Shown: positions 45,449 through 56,828 of the stretch, one piece after another
How positions within the stretch are numbered: position 1 is the stretch's first letter
Layout: each line of letters opens with the position of its first letter
Source of the DNA: Clarkia xantiana subsp. parviflora
Lineage: Eukaryota > Streptophyta > Magnoliopsida > Myrtales > Onagraceae
Assembly: GCA_036873135.1 (NCBI GenBank)
Contig: JAPTYO010000059.1
Location: forward strand, 4,519,066-4,583,065
DNA: 64,000 nt
Direction of reading: 5' to 3'
Notes under the pieces: generated by a model
The model's database searches: none
Told to the model about the DNA's origin: nothing
What the model saw: only the letters and a program-made list of their open reading frames with translations
Position numbers and translations under genes: made by a program

Positions 45449-45791
45449 TGTGGACTTCTGTGGGCTCAGCAAGCTGGATTTGTGGGCCTGTTTATATTTG
45501 ATGATTGTTCTGTTCGGGTTACAAGGCTTTGTTATTTGTATTGATTAGGCCCAGTTTTGTTAGTTTGTTTCTGTTTGGCCTAGATTAGTTTTGGGGCTTA
45601 TTTGTAACATTGTAAAGACTTGGTCCGACTCTTTTTTAACTTCCATTACTACAGGGACCCCGGTTTAATTATCGGGGACTCTCCACCTATTTTAGGGTAG
45701 AGCTGCCAGATGAAGGACCCAGCTCCGTGACCCGCAATTCTCTGTGTTCTTTTCTCTCTCGAAAATTAGGGTTAGGGTTTCGATTTGAAGA
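45449..45791 (+). repeat. 5' LTR of copia element (343 bp), non-canonical end
   Basis: It starts TGTGGACTTC and runs to GATTTGAAGA, directly before the primer site TGGTATCAGAGC. The usual CA end is absent: by flanking duplication the LTR ends GA (or AG if the duplication is 6 bp). Confidence 0.9.
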
Positions 45792-46027
45792 TGGTATCAG
45801 AGCGAGTTTGATCTCGTTTTTTTTCTTGGATCTTGGGGTTTCTTCTCCTTTGGTGGTTCTCTATCAATCTGTGATATCACAGATCTGTTTCCTGGTGGAT
45901 CTTTCCTCCTTCGGTACCCGACGCTTCGCCTCCCGAAGTCATCTCCCTGCGATCTTCTTTGCTCTTCTGCCTGTTGTCTTTCATCGAAGGTTGTTTGGAA
46001 CGTTCTTAGCGTGAATCTCATTTCAAC

Positions 46028-46294
46028 ATGGCGGAGGACGTAGGGAAAGAAGGAGTAACTTCGAAATCTGAAGAGGTGAGTGTCCAGGTATCGCCTCAGA
46101 TCGACTTTTCAAGGGAGGTACATCCGTTTCATCCTCTCTATCTTCACACCTTCGATAATCCCGGCCAAAGCCTAATCTCTCTTAAACTTACCGGCTCGGA
46201 GAATTATCGGAAGTGGAGTCGTGGAATGCAAATCGTTTTACTTGGGAAAAACAAATTAGGTTTTGTTACTGGACACTGGTGCGTGTTTGCCTGA
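46028..46294 (+). pseudogene. copia gag, N-terminal part
   Basis: It starts MAEDVGKEGVTSKSEE at the first ATG after the leader. Residues ~40-80 read HPLYLHTFDNPGQSLISLKL and GSENYRKWSRGM, typical of the N-terminal copia gag domain (DUF4219/UBN2-like: xNYxxWxxxM). The frame is lost near 46270 by what looks like a small insertion containing a repeated ACTGG; the domain continues in the frame starting at 46263. Confidence 0.85.
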
Positions 46295-48119
46295 ATCTTA
46301 TGATTCTAAGCTTTTGCCTCTTTGGGAGCGTTGTGACGCCGTTGTGCGCGGCTGGATTATCAACTCTATTTCTGATGATATTTCTGATAGTGTGATGTAT
46401 CTCGAGAATGCTTTTCTGGTCTGGAAAGAATTGAGTGAGAGATTTGATAAAACTAACGGATCTAGAATCTACCAGTTGCATCGCGAAATTGTCACTGTTC
46501 GTCAAGGCGTAGATTCTATTTCCACTTTTTTTACTAAACTCAAAAACCTTTGGACCGAATATGATTCTTCTTGCTCTTTACCTCACATTCCCGGAGATTC
46601 TTTTAAAAGGCATCTTGATCATAAGAATAATGAAAGACTTTTTCAATTCCTGATGGGCCTTAGTGATGTTTTTTCGAACGTAAGGAGTAATCTCTTTCTC
46701 TGGACTCCTCTTCCTACGTTGAATCAAGCTTACAACATTTTATTACAAGAAGAGAGTCAAAGGGATGTGAGTGCCTCCATGTCTGCTTCTGATGGGAATT
46801 CCTTCTTGGTTAAAACTAGTGGCCCAAGTGATGGGAAAGGGAAGAGGTTTACTAATCCAAATCTTGAGTGTGATTTTTGCAAGAAAAAAGGTCACACCTC
46901 TGATCGTTGCTATGCTAAGGGATGTGAGTACTGTCAGAGGAAGGGACACGTCAAGGACAATTGTTTCAAATATAAGGAGTTTCTTAAGGCTAAAGCAATG
47001 TTTTCCAAAACTGGCTCCCTTATATCTGATGGCAAAGATGGTCCAAGTGACAATGTTTGCCAATCTGAGATGCCCTCACAGGGAAGTATTATTCTTACGA
47101 ATGAGCAATTTGACAAACTTCTCTTGAGGAATGGAGGTGGTGGAAACACTGCAAGTGTGGCCACTGCAGTCACCTCAGGGGAAGATGTGGGCAATTCTGC
47201 TGGTATGGTTTCTACTTTCCCTTGCTCTGATCTTACTAGATGTTGGATCCTTGATACTGGTGCTAGCAATCACATGACTAGAAATGTTGATTGGTTGATC
47301 AATTTCAAACCTGTTTCTGGAATTCGTGTTAAACTGCCAAATGGTCTTTATTCTGTTGCTGCTGGTGTTGGAGATTATGTTATTGATAAGCATGGCACAT
47401 TGAGAAATATTCTATATATGCCTGATTTTAAATACAATTTAATTTCTATTTCTCAATTAACAAAAGATCTTAACTGCTCTGCCAATTTTCTTTCCAAATC
47501 TGTTTTTATGAAGGACCTCTCAAATGGGAGGGTCTTGGCAAATGGTAGAGAAGTTTCTGGTCTTTATCTCCTCAACACCAATAGTAATGGTTTTTCTGCT
47601 GCTATTTTAAGCTCTGTGAATAAAGGAGATGTTGGTCTTTGGCACATGAGGTTTGGGCATGCCTCCATTCAATCACTCAAACACATTGAACCCTTAGCTT
47701 CTGTTAGGAATAAAGATCTCTCTTTACATACTTGTGATATCTGTCCTTTAGCAAAGATGTCTAGGTTCCCCTTTGATGTTTCCAATTCAAGGGCTAATGC
47801 TGTCTTTATTCTTGTTCACTGTGATGTTTGGGACCCCTATAAAACCCCCACTTATGACAATAAAAGATTTTTTTTTACCATTGTGGATGATCATTCTAGA
47901 GTGACTTGGGTTTATTTACTTCAATACAAGCACAATGTGTCAGAGATTTTAAAGCAATTTGTTGTCATAGTTCAAACACAGTTTAACAAAGTTATAAAGG
48001 TTTTTAGGACAGACAATGGTGGAGAATTTTTTGGAGAACAGATTACTACATATTTTAAATCAAAAGGAATTCTTCATCAAAGCTCCTGTCCATATACCCC
48101 CAACAGAATGGTAGAGTAG
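46263..48119 (+). pseudogene. copia gag-protease-integrase part
   Basis: The 618-residue frame holds the rest of gag (WIINSISDDISDSVMY), then two zinc knuckles, CDFCKKKGHTSDRC and CEYCQRKGHVKDNC (residues ~200-235). Protease: WILDTGASNHMT near 330. GAG-pre-integrase: LWHMRFGHASI ... CDICPLAK. The integrase core has HCDVWDP (D in place of the usual G after W) and RTDNGGEFF. A one-base loss near 48105, at the CPYTPxQNG motif, shifts the frame before the final catalytic glutamate. Confidence 0.9.
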
Positions 48120-48205
48120 AAAGGAAACATAGACATCTTCTTGATATTGCAAGAGCCTTAAAATTTCAAGCTCATATTCCTGATAGGTTTTGGGGACTCT
48201 GTGTT

Positions 48206-50491
48206 TTGGGTGCTTGTTACCTTATAAATCTGATGCCTACTTCTGTCTTAAACAATAAATCTCCTTTAGAAGTGATGAAAGGTGATAAACCTGATATTTC
48301 CCATCTTAGAGTTTTTGGTTGTCTTACTTATGCAAAAAACTTGGTGGCTTCAGACAAATTTGCTGCTAGGGCAATTCCTTCCATTTTTTTGGGCTACTCT
48401 GAACTTCAAAAAGGTTACAGATTATATGATCCTCTTAGTAGGAAATTTTTTATTAGTCGTGATGTGAAGTTTATTGAGAATGTCTTCCCTTTTGCAAGCA
48501 GCAAATCTAATCTGAAACCCCAGGATGATATTTTAACCAAAGACTCTGATCACCATGATGATGTTTTCACTCTTGATAACCCATCTGAGACTAACCCTCT
48601 ACCTGATGAGGCTGACCATATACTGGATGATGCAGAAATTTCTTCTGTTACTGACAGTATTGATAGTTCTGTAAATGATGACACTACTATTGATGTTCAT
48701 GATGTGTCTGATACAGTTCATGCTATTCCTCCTACTGATGTTTGGAGATCTTCGAGAAACAGAAGACCACCCTCTTATTTGAATGATTATGTGGCTTCTG
48801 TTTCTGACTTCCCCTATCCCATCTCCAACTACATAGGCTATGATAATATTTCCAGTGATTACAAATGTTATCTAACTGCTTTTTCAAAGCTTGTAGAGCC
48901 AGCTTCTTTTGCAGAGGCTGAGAAGGATACCAACTGGGTCAAGGCTATGCAGGATGAAGTGGCTGCACTTGAGGCAAATGGAACATGGGATCTTGTTCCT
49001 TTGCCTCCAGGTAAAAGGGCCATTGGTTGCAAATGGGTATATAAACTTAAATATAATGCTGATGGCTCTCTTGAACGTTACAAAGCTAGATTGGTTGCTA
49101 AAGGCTTTAAACAAAAACATGGTATAGATTATTTTGAAACCTTCTCCCCTGTGGTTAAAATGAAAACTGTTCGAACAATTCTTTCTTTGGCTGCTATTTA
49201 CAATTGGCCTCTCTTTCAGATGGATGTTTTTAATGCTTTCTTACAAGGCGTTCTTACTGAGGAGGTTTACATGTTTTTACCTGAAGGATTTCGTAATCTA
49301 AGGGGGGATGGTGATAATGTTGTTTGTAGATTACGAAAATCACTTTATGGCCTTAAGCAAGCATCTAGACAGTGGAACATAAAGCTTACTGATTCTCTTG
49401 AACATGCTGGTTATAAACAATCATTATATGATTATTCTTTATTCACCAAGAGAATTGGTAGTGAGATTGTTGTTTTATTGGTTTATGTTGATGATCTATT
49501 AATCACTGGAAACAGTGAAAAGCTGATTAATGAGTTAAAGGGTGTTTTGCAGTCTAGTTTCAAAATGAAGGATCTTGGTGAGTTACAATATTTTCTAGGC
49601 ATCGAGATAGCAAGATCTGAGAAAGGTCTTGTACTCTGCCAAAGAAAGTATTGCTTGGAGCTTATTGCAGAAACAGGGTTGGGAGCTGCCAAGCCTGCCA
49701 AAACTCCTATGGAGTTCAAACTGCAGCTTACCAGTAAGAAATATGATGACTTCCTTAAGATAAATCAAGATGATCAGATCCTAAATGATGATTCTTCTTT
49801 TAGAAGACTGATAGGTAAGCTTCTTTATCTTACTTTAACCAGGCCAGATATAGCTTTTGCTGTCCAGCACTTAAGCCAGTATCTGAATTCTCCAAAAAAA
49901 TCTCATTTAGATGCTGCTTTAAGAGTTGTTAGGTACTTAAAATCTGAGCCTGGGAAGGGTATTGTTTTGTCTGCTTTCAGTAAACCTGTTCTTATTGCAT
50001 TTGGGGATTCTGATTGGGGTAATTGTGTTGAAAGCAGACGCTCATTGACAGGTTATTGTGTAAAGTTAGGTGACTCCCTGATATCTTGGAAAGTAAAGAA
50101 GCATGATACAGTATCCAAGTCCTCTGCTGAAGCAGAGTACAGAGCTATAGGCCATACTATTGCTGAGTTGGTTTGGCTGCGTGGCTTGCTTAGTGAACTT
50201 GGCTATTCTCAACAGGTTTCATCTTTACTTTTCTGTGATAATAAGGCAGCAATTCAAATTGCTAAAAATCCTATCTTTCATGAGAGGACAAAGCATATTG
50301 AAATTGACTGTCATTTCTCACGTGAAAAGATTTTGGATAAAACTGTTGAGATAAGTCATGTTAAAACTAGTGAGCAGCAAGCTGATTTATTTACTAAGGC
50401 TTTGGCAAAAAAGGAGCACTCCTATTTGGTTGATAAGCTTAATATGAAGAATATTTTTTCTGCTACTAGTTCTGTTGATCTTGCAGGTTAA
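48206..50491 (+). pseudogene. copia integrase C-terminus, RT and RNase H
   Basis: This 761-residue frame is open upstream to about 48110, where GRVERKHRHLLD supplies the integrase glutamate. It continues LRVFGCLTYAK, an acidic linker, and RSSRNRRPPSYLNDY. RT: WDLVPLPPGKRAIGCKWVYK, KGFKQKHGIDYFETFSPV, and catalytic YVDDLLITG near residue 425. RNase H: FGDSDWGN, KSSAEAEYRAI, FCDNKAAIQIA, ending QADLFTKAL. This section is intact. Confidence 0.95.
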
Positions 50492-50544
50492 GTTCTGTTT
50501 GTAGGATTTCCATTTGAGGGGGAGCAATCCAGCTTGAGGGGGAG

Positions 50545-50886
50545 TGTGGACTTCTGTGGGCTCAGCAAGCTGGATTTGTGGGCCTGTTTATATTTGTTGA
50601 TTGTTCTGTTCGGGTTACAAGGCTTTGTTATTTGTATTGATTAGGCCCAGTTTTATTAGTTTGTTTCTGTTTGGCCCAGATTAGTTTTGGGGCTTATTTG
50701 TAACATTGTAAAGACTTGGTCCGACTCTTTTTTAACTTCCATTACTACAGGACCCCAGTTTAATTATCGGGGACTCTCCACCTATTTTAGGGTAGAGCTG
50801 CCAGATGAAGGACCCAGCTCCGTGACCCGCAATTCTCTGTGTTCTTTTCTCTCTCGAAAATTAGGGTTAGGGTTTCGATTTGAAGA
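50545..50886 (+). repeat. 3' LTR of copia element
   Basis: Matches 45449-45791 with about five differences. It is preceded by two copies of TTGAGGGGGAG, the nearer one being the polypurine tract. The outer end GATTTGAAGA meets AGTCC. Confidence 0.95.
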
Positions 50887-50891
50887 AGTCC

Positions 50892-51477
50892 AACCTGTCA
50901 TCCACTCAGCTATACTTAAACATGTTGATAATTCAAGGAAATAAATGGATTTGAATGAATTATAATAAAATTGTAATTGAAGGCTAAATCAGTTACCAAC
51001 TACAGGTAAAAATGAACCCGACCCGACAACGAACCATGGGTTTGGTCGTGACAAGTCGTGGAGTGCCCGTAACAGACTATGCCCTTGCGATTGAAGGACA
51101 AGTCTAGAAGGAGCATGATGTGTTAGCAGGAATAAGTATTATTATTCGCCAAATGTTTATTATTCGGGGGCAAACAATTCCTATATGCGTTCGACTTAGC
51201 AAATGCATCAAAGCGATAAATAATTAAATGAATAAAATACTTATCTTGTTTTTAACGAATGCTTAGCTCTTTGATTTTATGGTTTGGCCACCGGTTGACT
51301 GGTTTGACCGGTTGAAGCAATGTTGACCAGTTGATTAAGCTTTGGGTGGCCGGTTCAGCTTGGGATGGAAGGCCCGTCTTTTAGATGAGAATAAGCCTTT
51401 TTTCATGAAAGGCCCAACTTCGGTTAATAAGCCCAAAGCATGAAAGGCCCAACTTTGGATGAGAATAGGCCTGTCAC
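50892..51477 (-). other. non-coding interior of the 18-kb element
   Basis: It holds a TTGACTGG-type cluster at 51285-51345 and repeats of GAAAGGCCCAACTT at 51360-51470. No gene recognised. Confidence 0.5.
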
Positions 51478-51720
51478 GTGAAGCCTGAAGCCCTCGCCAT
51501 GCTTCCTTTCCGGTCAGAGGAAGAAAAACTCTCTGCTAGCAGCACCAGCAAATCTTATTCAAAGTTGGAGGAGGAGCTTTTCCGGTTGGCTAACGGCAGT
51601 GCTCCTTCGAGGTCCGATGGTGGCAGTTCTGATAATGGTGGGGGGAATTTTTCTAACTCCATTGGCGTCTTGCCCATCGGCGGAGTTTTTGTTCCGCCAG
51701 CCGTAGGTGAGCGTCAATAG
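51478..51720 (+). CDS. unrecognised 80-codon frame, possible captured fragment
   Basis: The frame begins MKPEALAMLPFRSEEEKLSA and contains KSYSKLEEELFRLANGSAP and a Gly/Ser/Asn-rich part. Base composition is higher in GC than the surroundings and the frame looks gene-like, but it runs opposite to the host element and matches no family I know. It could be a piece of host gene picked up by the element, or chance. Confidence 0.25.
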   Translation: MKPEALAMLPFRSEEEKLSASSTSKSYSKLEEELFRLANGSAPSRSDGGSSDNGGGNFSNSIGVLPIGGVFVPPAVGERQ

Positions 51721-51796
51721 GGAAGGTTGGTCTGAGGACATACCAAACTTCCTCCCCTCGTCTCTTCTTGTTTCGTGGTCTAGGAGCTCCCGGATC

Positions 51797-53696
51797 CAGG
51801 GACGAAGCCAGGATTTTTCTTCAGAGGGGGCAAGAATTTTTTTTAATACGCAATAATTAAACTATAACTAAACCCTAAAAATATAGCAAGTCAAATATAT
51901 GATTTTACAGGGTCAGTCGATAATAATTACATTTTACTGAGTAAAAAGTATACACAGCAAGTTTTTGAGAAAAAAATAATAATATAAAACAATACTCTTA
52001 ATTATTTTGGAAAAAAAATTCTACGAATATTAATATAAAACATTGTTGGATCATAATATATACATGAATGAATATAAAATTCGTCGAATATATTATTATT
52101 TATCTCTTATTTATTGTTAAGTTTCATTATGTCGCATTTTTTTTTATCAAAATTATGTATTACTCAATATTCACAATACATACATACATAATTAAATACA
52201 AGTGAACAATTTCTTTATTATAGTTTTTATTGTTTTTCAGTCAATTTCTTTATAATGGAAAATATTATTACTAGCAAAGAGCTGAAGGGGTATTTTCATA
52301 TTTAATTATTCTTTTAGGGGTATTTTTATATTTAATTGAGCATTTGTAAGAAAAATAATAATTGAACAAATAGCAAATAACCCTTCTACTAAATGAAGAA
52401 TCTTGGTGGAGAAAATATGAAGAAGCTTAATATCTTGGGGTATAATGGGGGTATAAGTATATATATGAAATTGTATCTTACCTCAGTAAATCTGATAGGG
52501 GTGGCAACTGCTGACACGACACGACGACACGATCTGACACGGACCTGCTTTTTTTCGTGTCCTGATCTACACGAAAATCTGACCGTGTCTGATAGATCTG
52601 TGACACGACTAGACACGTTTTTAGGTAAGTCCGTGTAGATCTGATCTGTAGGTCCAACGATAGACACGCATCGACACGACTTATTTGAAACTTAATATTT
52701 ATATAAAGACCAATAATTTTGCCAAAAAGTATATATAATTATCAATAATAATTTTAAAAATATTGCAACTATTCAATACATTAAATATTTAAAAAAAACT
52801 TATAATATAATTGTTTGTAATAATAAAAACTTATATAGACAAATAAAAAAAACTTATAATAAGATTTCATGTGCTAGTTTCAAGATAACTTGAAATTTAG
52901 ATATCTGCTTATTTTGTTTGTAATGTTCGATTTTTTATATTTAAGTAATTTTTCTTTATGAACTTATTATTTGTATAATGAGAAGATCCAATTATTTTTC
53001 AAAATATGATGGTGCTTGATTTAGGATGATTTTGTAACATTTGTAAAAATTTTGGGCTAAAAAGTGTAATTTTTTTTTTGGTGTAAAAACAAAATTCCGT
53101 GTCTCGTGTCTGTGTTCCGTGTGACACGATATCTGCCAACTCCCGTGTGTCACGAGATCTGCCTGTGTCATATTTAAAGTGATCTGTTTAGACACGAGAG
53201 ATCTGTTAACACGTGTGTCATTAGCGACATGACACGAATCGACACGACACGACCTGTTTGCCACCCCTAAAATCTGATTGTGGAAGCTAGCTAGACAAAA
53301 TAAGAAAAGGTAACCTTAGTTACCTTAACTAAGCAGCACGTTTACCTAAAAAGCATTTACAGCTATTTAATACTAAAACAAACAAAAAAGAAAAAAATTT
53401 CACCACTCATCTCTCTCCTCTATCATCTTCTTCCTCCTTCCTCTTTACACAAAGAGAAGAATGGCGATAGAACCAGAGAATTTATATATCATTTATTCAT
53501 CTTCTTTCTTTATCAAGATATAACTATAGATCTGATGGGGTAAACATATAATCACTTGTATTTTCTAAGAGTTTCAGAGGGGGCAAAATAAGTTAGTTCA
53601 ATTTTTTTTCATGAAGCTTGTGTGTATGTATATGAGCTTCTATGGAGGTCAGAGGGGGCAATTGCCCCCTCTGGTCCTCAAGTAGCTCCGTCCCTG
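51797..53696. mobile_element. non-autonomous hAT element, 1.9 kb
   Basis: A perfect 8-bp duplication CCCGGATC lies at 51789-51796 and 53697-53704. The ends are CAGGGACGAAGCCAGGA and, as complement of the right end, CAGGGACGGAGCTACTTG. The interior is AT-rich and has no transposase. A second element is nested in it at 52496-53269. Confidence 0.9.
52496..53269. mobile_element. hAT-type element nested in the hAT element
   Basis: A perfect 8-bp duplication AAATCTGA lies at 52488-52495 and 53270-53277. Ends are TAGGGGTGGCAA in inverted orientation, followed by long runs of CACGACACGACACG-like words that form an extended imperfect inverted repeat. 774 bp, non-coding. Confidence 0.9.
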
Positions 53697-53704
53697 CCCG
53701 GATC

Positions 53705-54641
53705 TGTTTGGGGATGAAGGTAACAGATCGAGCAGCCACGGTGGAGGGGTTGCTGAGGTGGGCCGGTTCTAGATCTCATGGGTATAGACCTGGGGTCCTT
53801 TCTCCTCATGTTGAAGTGTATGAAAGCTTTTGCCCGTGGATGTTTTCAGTTCGGACACAGTCGTCGGTGGCCGCGTCCTTGACTGAAACGGGCTAGACGG
53901 CAGCAAGTACGATGGCTAGAATAGGTCGTGGTGATGCTCCCAAGTACGGGAAGCGGCCGATAGCGAATGGCCGGGATTTTTCGGCCGCCATTGTCAGAAC
54001 TTATTCGTCCTTTTCTTTCTATGTCCCTGCCTGCACTACAGTAAGAGAATAAATTAAACTTTTAGACGCTACCATATGCTGCAGATCCAAGGATTTTGCT
54101 CGTGGAGATGGAATGAGTGAAAATTGATAGTTCATGCAAAGGCAAACAGAGGCGCAGTTGCGTGAATAGCTGTAGGGGAATCAGAGGTTCTTGGAGACTC
54201 ATAGTAAAAGCCCAGTCCCTCGTTCTGCTTGTCATTTTTCAACACATATACATACAGTGATATTATAATATTATTATGTATACATATATGTATGGAGAAA
54301 TTATGTACTCTGCACCAACAAATCAATTTGCTTCAAACTTTCGGTGATTAGGCTTGCTGCCGTCGGAGAAGGGGAAATCTTTTGTGTTCCTCCATATCCA
54401 TAGATATCCTGTCAAAACGTGGGATATGGACCTGTAAGGTTTCCTTTTCAACCTTAGATTTCGGAGCCATTTGTAAGGCAACATGCATATATGTGCTGCG
54501 ATGAATTTATTCTCTTCAATATGGAAAAAAATTGGGACAGCCAGGTGCTGCTTGTGGAAGTCGCATGTGCGTGCCCATATACTAGGTTATGAACCCAGAA
54601 TTCGAGATATTTTGTGAAATCGATCATGACTCATTGTCCGA
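53705..54641 (-). other. 5' leader region of the 18-kb element
   Basis: This is where gag should begin on the minus strand. Only short frames (up to 84 codons, + strand 53642-53896) are present. I find no gag-like motif. Confidence 0.45.
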
Positions 54642-54660
54642 TTCCCACAGACGGCGCCAA
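54642..54660 (-). promoter_or_regulatory. primer-binding site, Tat type
   Basis: The minus strand reads TTGGCGCCGTCTGTGGGAA directly after the LTR end. It is identical to the site at 56775-56793. Confidence 0.9.
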
Positions 54661-55065
54661 TGTTGGATTCTAAAAATACCGGGTTGATTTCCACGGCGTC
54701 TCCGAGCTCCTTGGTCTTCGAATCCCGGGCACAAACCTACAAAAAGGGACAATGCCAGGGCGAACCCCGGCGATCCCTCTCCGACGGTCAAATTAGTAAC
54801 CGTTCATATAAAGAGAGATCACTATTTTGTATATAATTTATCATATATCAAATGTTAATAATAGGATTCTTTATATAAAATAACATAATAACAATTATGG
54901 TATATAGTCATTTATTGACGATGGCCGTTATGGTAACCGAATATTTAGACAATTACTATTATGTTAGTTGAATATTAATAGCTGATTGACCGTTATGACA
55001 TCAGACTATTTATAGTTAATACTTATTATGGTATCAAATAAATATGTTTATATCAATATCCATCA
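54661..55065 (-). repeat. 5' LTR of the 18-kb element (405 bp)
   Basis: + strand: TGTTGGATTC ... ATATCCATCA. It is followed by CAACG and the right arm of the Helitron hairpin. Confidence 0.9.
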
Positions 55066-55087
55066 CAACGCACGCGTTAATAACTAG

Positions 55088-56077
55088 TATATATAGATAT
55101 ATATGCATTCTGAAACTTTCAGTCTTCACCACCAATTATGCAGCATCTATATACAGAGGCAAAGATGTAATTTTGGAAAACTATGAAGAATCTGATTGTC
55201 GTCTACATAGGAATGGAAATGAATGGATGAACATAGCAAATTTAAACGAAGAGCAGTAAAACAAACCATGTAAGAGGGCTTGAAAATCATTCACGGTTTG
55301 TTCTTGCGGCACCATTTTTCTATATCTACAATATAACCTAATCATTCACGACGACTGATTGCATGTGGATGAAGATACTCTTCAACTTTAAAATTCGTGC
55401 TTGCATCCTATACAGTATTTAATATCACTATAGTTATTTATTTAATAATAACACAATATGTACAAAAGGATATATTTCATTTTCTCATTAATAGACATTG
55501 ACATATATAATTATTCTTATTACATTTTTTGTTTTGCCGTGATTTAATAGTAATATGGACGAAGGTTATTATTTTTTTTCCATAATTATTTTTTAATTAC
55601 CTCCTTATTAATTTGATTTATTTGTTTAATTAGCTTCATTAATTTGTAAGATTTTATTATTGAAGATTCCAAAGAATAAAATCGTTTAGTTTAAACATAG
55701 TATTTTAACTCATTATTACACTTTAATCTTTACGTACATTTTTTTTATTTGTAAAAAGAATAAATTTATACATTATTGGCAATAAAAAAAGAATACATTT
55801 ATGCATTAAAATAACGCAAAAAAAAATCTCACATAATTAAAGGGTGGTACCTTAAACTTTTGTTATTGATTAATTTTGTTAGTAATTTTTTTAGAGTTAG
55901 CACCGATAAATTTTATTTGAAGAATTTATTATGTATTTTAATATTCATAACTTTACTCAGTAAATATTTTTATTACTAATCCATTAATTAGTAAAAAAAA
56001 TTGAAGACTTTAGAAAAAAATTAAAGAATGGTCACAATGTTTATACTTTGTATATACATAATAAATAATAAGGATAG
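55088..56077. other. AT-rich flank without recognised gene
   Basis: A frame ending at 55259 includes RGKDVILENYEESDCRLHRN and ends in NEEQ; it looks faintly gene-like but is short, starts inside the LTR and is not recognised. The rest is AT-rich with poly-A and poly-T tracts. Confidence 0.4.
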
Positions 56078-56774
56078 TGATGGGTTCCGATGTAATCGTT
56101 AGCCCCGTTAACAGTCAATAGACGGCGAGTAAGTCCAGTGGGCCTCGTGAAAGGCCGGGAAGGCCTAGAAGCCCAGTATGAAGAGTCCCGACGAGATCGG
56201 TCCCGATGTATGAGCTGAGCGCTCCCGACAAGAAGCCTCTGAGTAGGCCCAGACAATAAAGCCCCGAGGAGGCTGGACCTGTCTCGTGAGACAAGGGGTC
56301 CTGGGTGGTGACCTAGAATGACATAACTCTGGAGTCCCTGATATGAATTGGGACTGGTGATCAGAGGATAAGACCAAGAAACCCGCCTACTAGATAGAGT
56401 AGTGGGGAAACGGTTGAGATACAGATAACCTCCCCCGAGATACGCAGGGCGTGCCCGAGATACGCGGAGCGTGGGGCGAGATACACAGAATCCCGAACGA
56501 GATATACGGAATCGTGGGTAAAACTGCCAGGCGCAGTTACAGGTAACTGAGTAACTTCCCCTCCTATATAAAGGAGGAAGTTACCTCGGAAAAGACACAT
56601 TCTAATAGGAGCTTAGATTATTGCTTACCACCCCATCATTCATATACTCATTTAAGCATCGGAGAGGGATTCTGGGTCACCACCCAGGTCATCCCCTTTT
56701 GCAGGATTACGCGGAGCCAGGGAGTTCAAGCCTTTCCGTCAAGAACGTAACGGAGCTTCGCCCGTGATCCAACA
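56078..56774 (+). repeat. 5' LTR (697 bp)
   Basis: TGATGGGTTCC ... GTGATCCAACA. TATA box at 56565-56572 (TATATAAAGG). Degenerate GAGATACGCGG repeats lie at about 56440-56510, upstream of the TATA box. Confidence 0.95.
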
Positions 56775-56793
56775 TTGGCGCCGTCTGTGGGAA
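56775..56793 (+). promoter_or_regulatory. primer-binding site, Tat type
   Basis: TTGGCGCCGTCTGTGGGAA follows the LTR directly. The same site is seen in minus orientation at 54642-54660, and nearly so at 14387 and 32606. Confidence 0.9.
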
Positions 56794-56828
56794 TCTTACG
56801 AAAAGCCAAAATAGTTTCTACTAGATCG

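Larger units (their letters stand above)
45449..50886 (+). mobile_element. Ty1/copia element, nearly complete
   Basis: LTRs at 45449-45791 and 50545-50886 differ at about five bases. AGTCC flanks both sides (45444-45448 and 50887-50891). The primer site TGGTATCAGAGC lies at 45792-45803 and the polypurine tract TTGAGGGGGAG ends at 50544. Gag, protease, integrase, RT and RNase H are all present, but the frame is broken near 46270 and near 48105. Confidence 0.95.
37004..55065 (-). mobile_element. 18-kb gypsy-type element with nested insertions
   Basis: LTRs of exactly 405 bp lie at both ends (37004-37408 and 54661-55065), about 97% alike by eye. CAACG flanks both (36999-37003 and 55066-55070). 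The primer site at 54642-54660 and polypurine tract at 37409-37421 set minus orientation. Removing two copia elements and the hAT pair leaves about 7.4 kb, which contains no gag or pol that I can recognise. It is another large non-autonomous derivative, sharing end sequences with the element at 24401-33445. Confidence 0.9.
33736..55087 (+). mobile_element. non-autonomous Helitron split by nested LTR elements
   Basis: The 5' end candidate is TCTATATATATATATATC at 33736 after an A. The 3' end is a 7-bp hairpin (CGCGTGC / GCACGCG, loop AAC) followed by TTAATAACTAG at 55077-55087 and then T, as in Helitrons. The left hairpin arm is at 36993-36999 and the right arm at 55070-55076, because an 18-kb gypsy-type element is inserted in the loop. 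Subtracting it and the solo LTR leaves roughly 1.6 kb. There is no Rep/helicase gene. The pairing of this 5' end with this 3' end is inference; the 3' end is the stronger part. Confidence 0.6.

Noticed and set aside
55044..55259. 71-codon + frame as a host exon
   Set aside because: It starts within an LTR, is short, and matches nothing I know; mentioned in the flank entry only.
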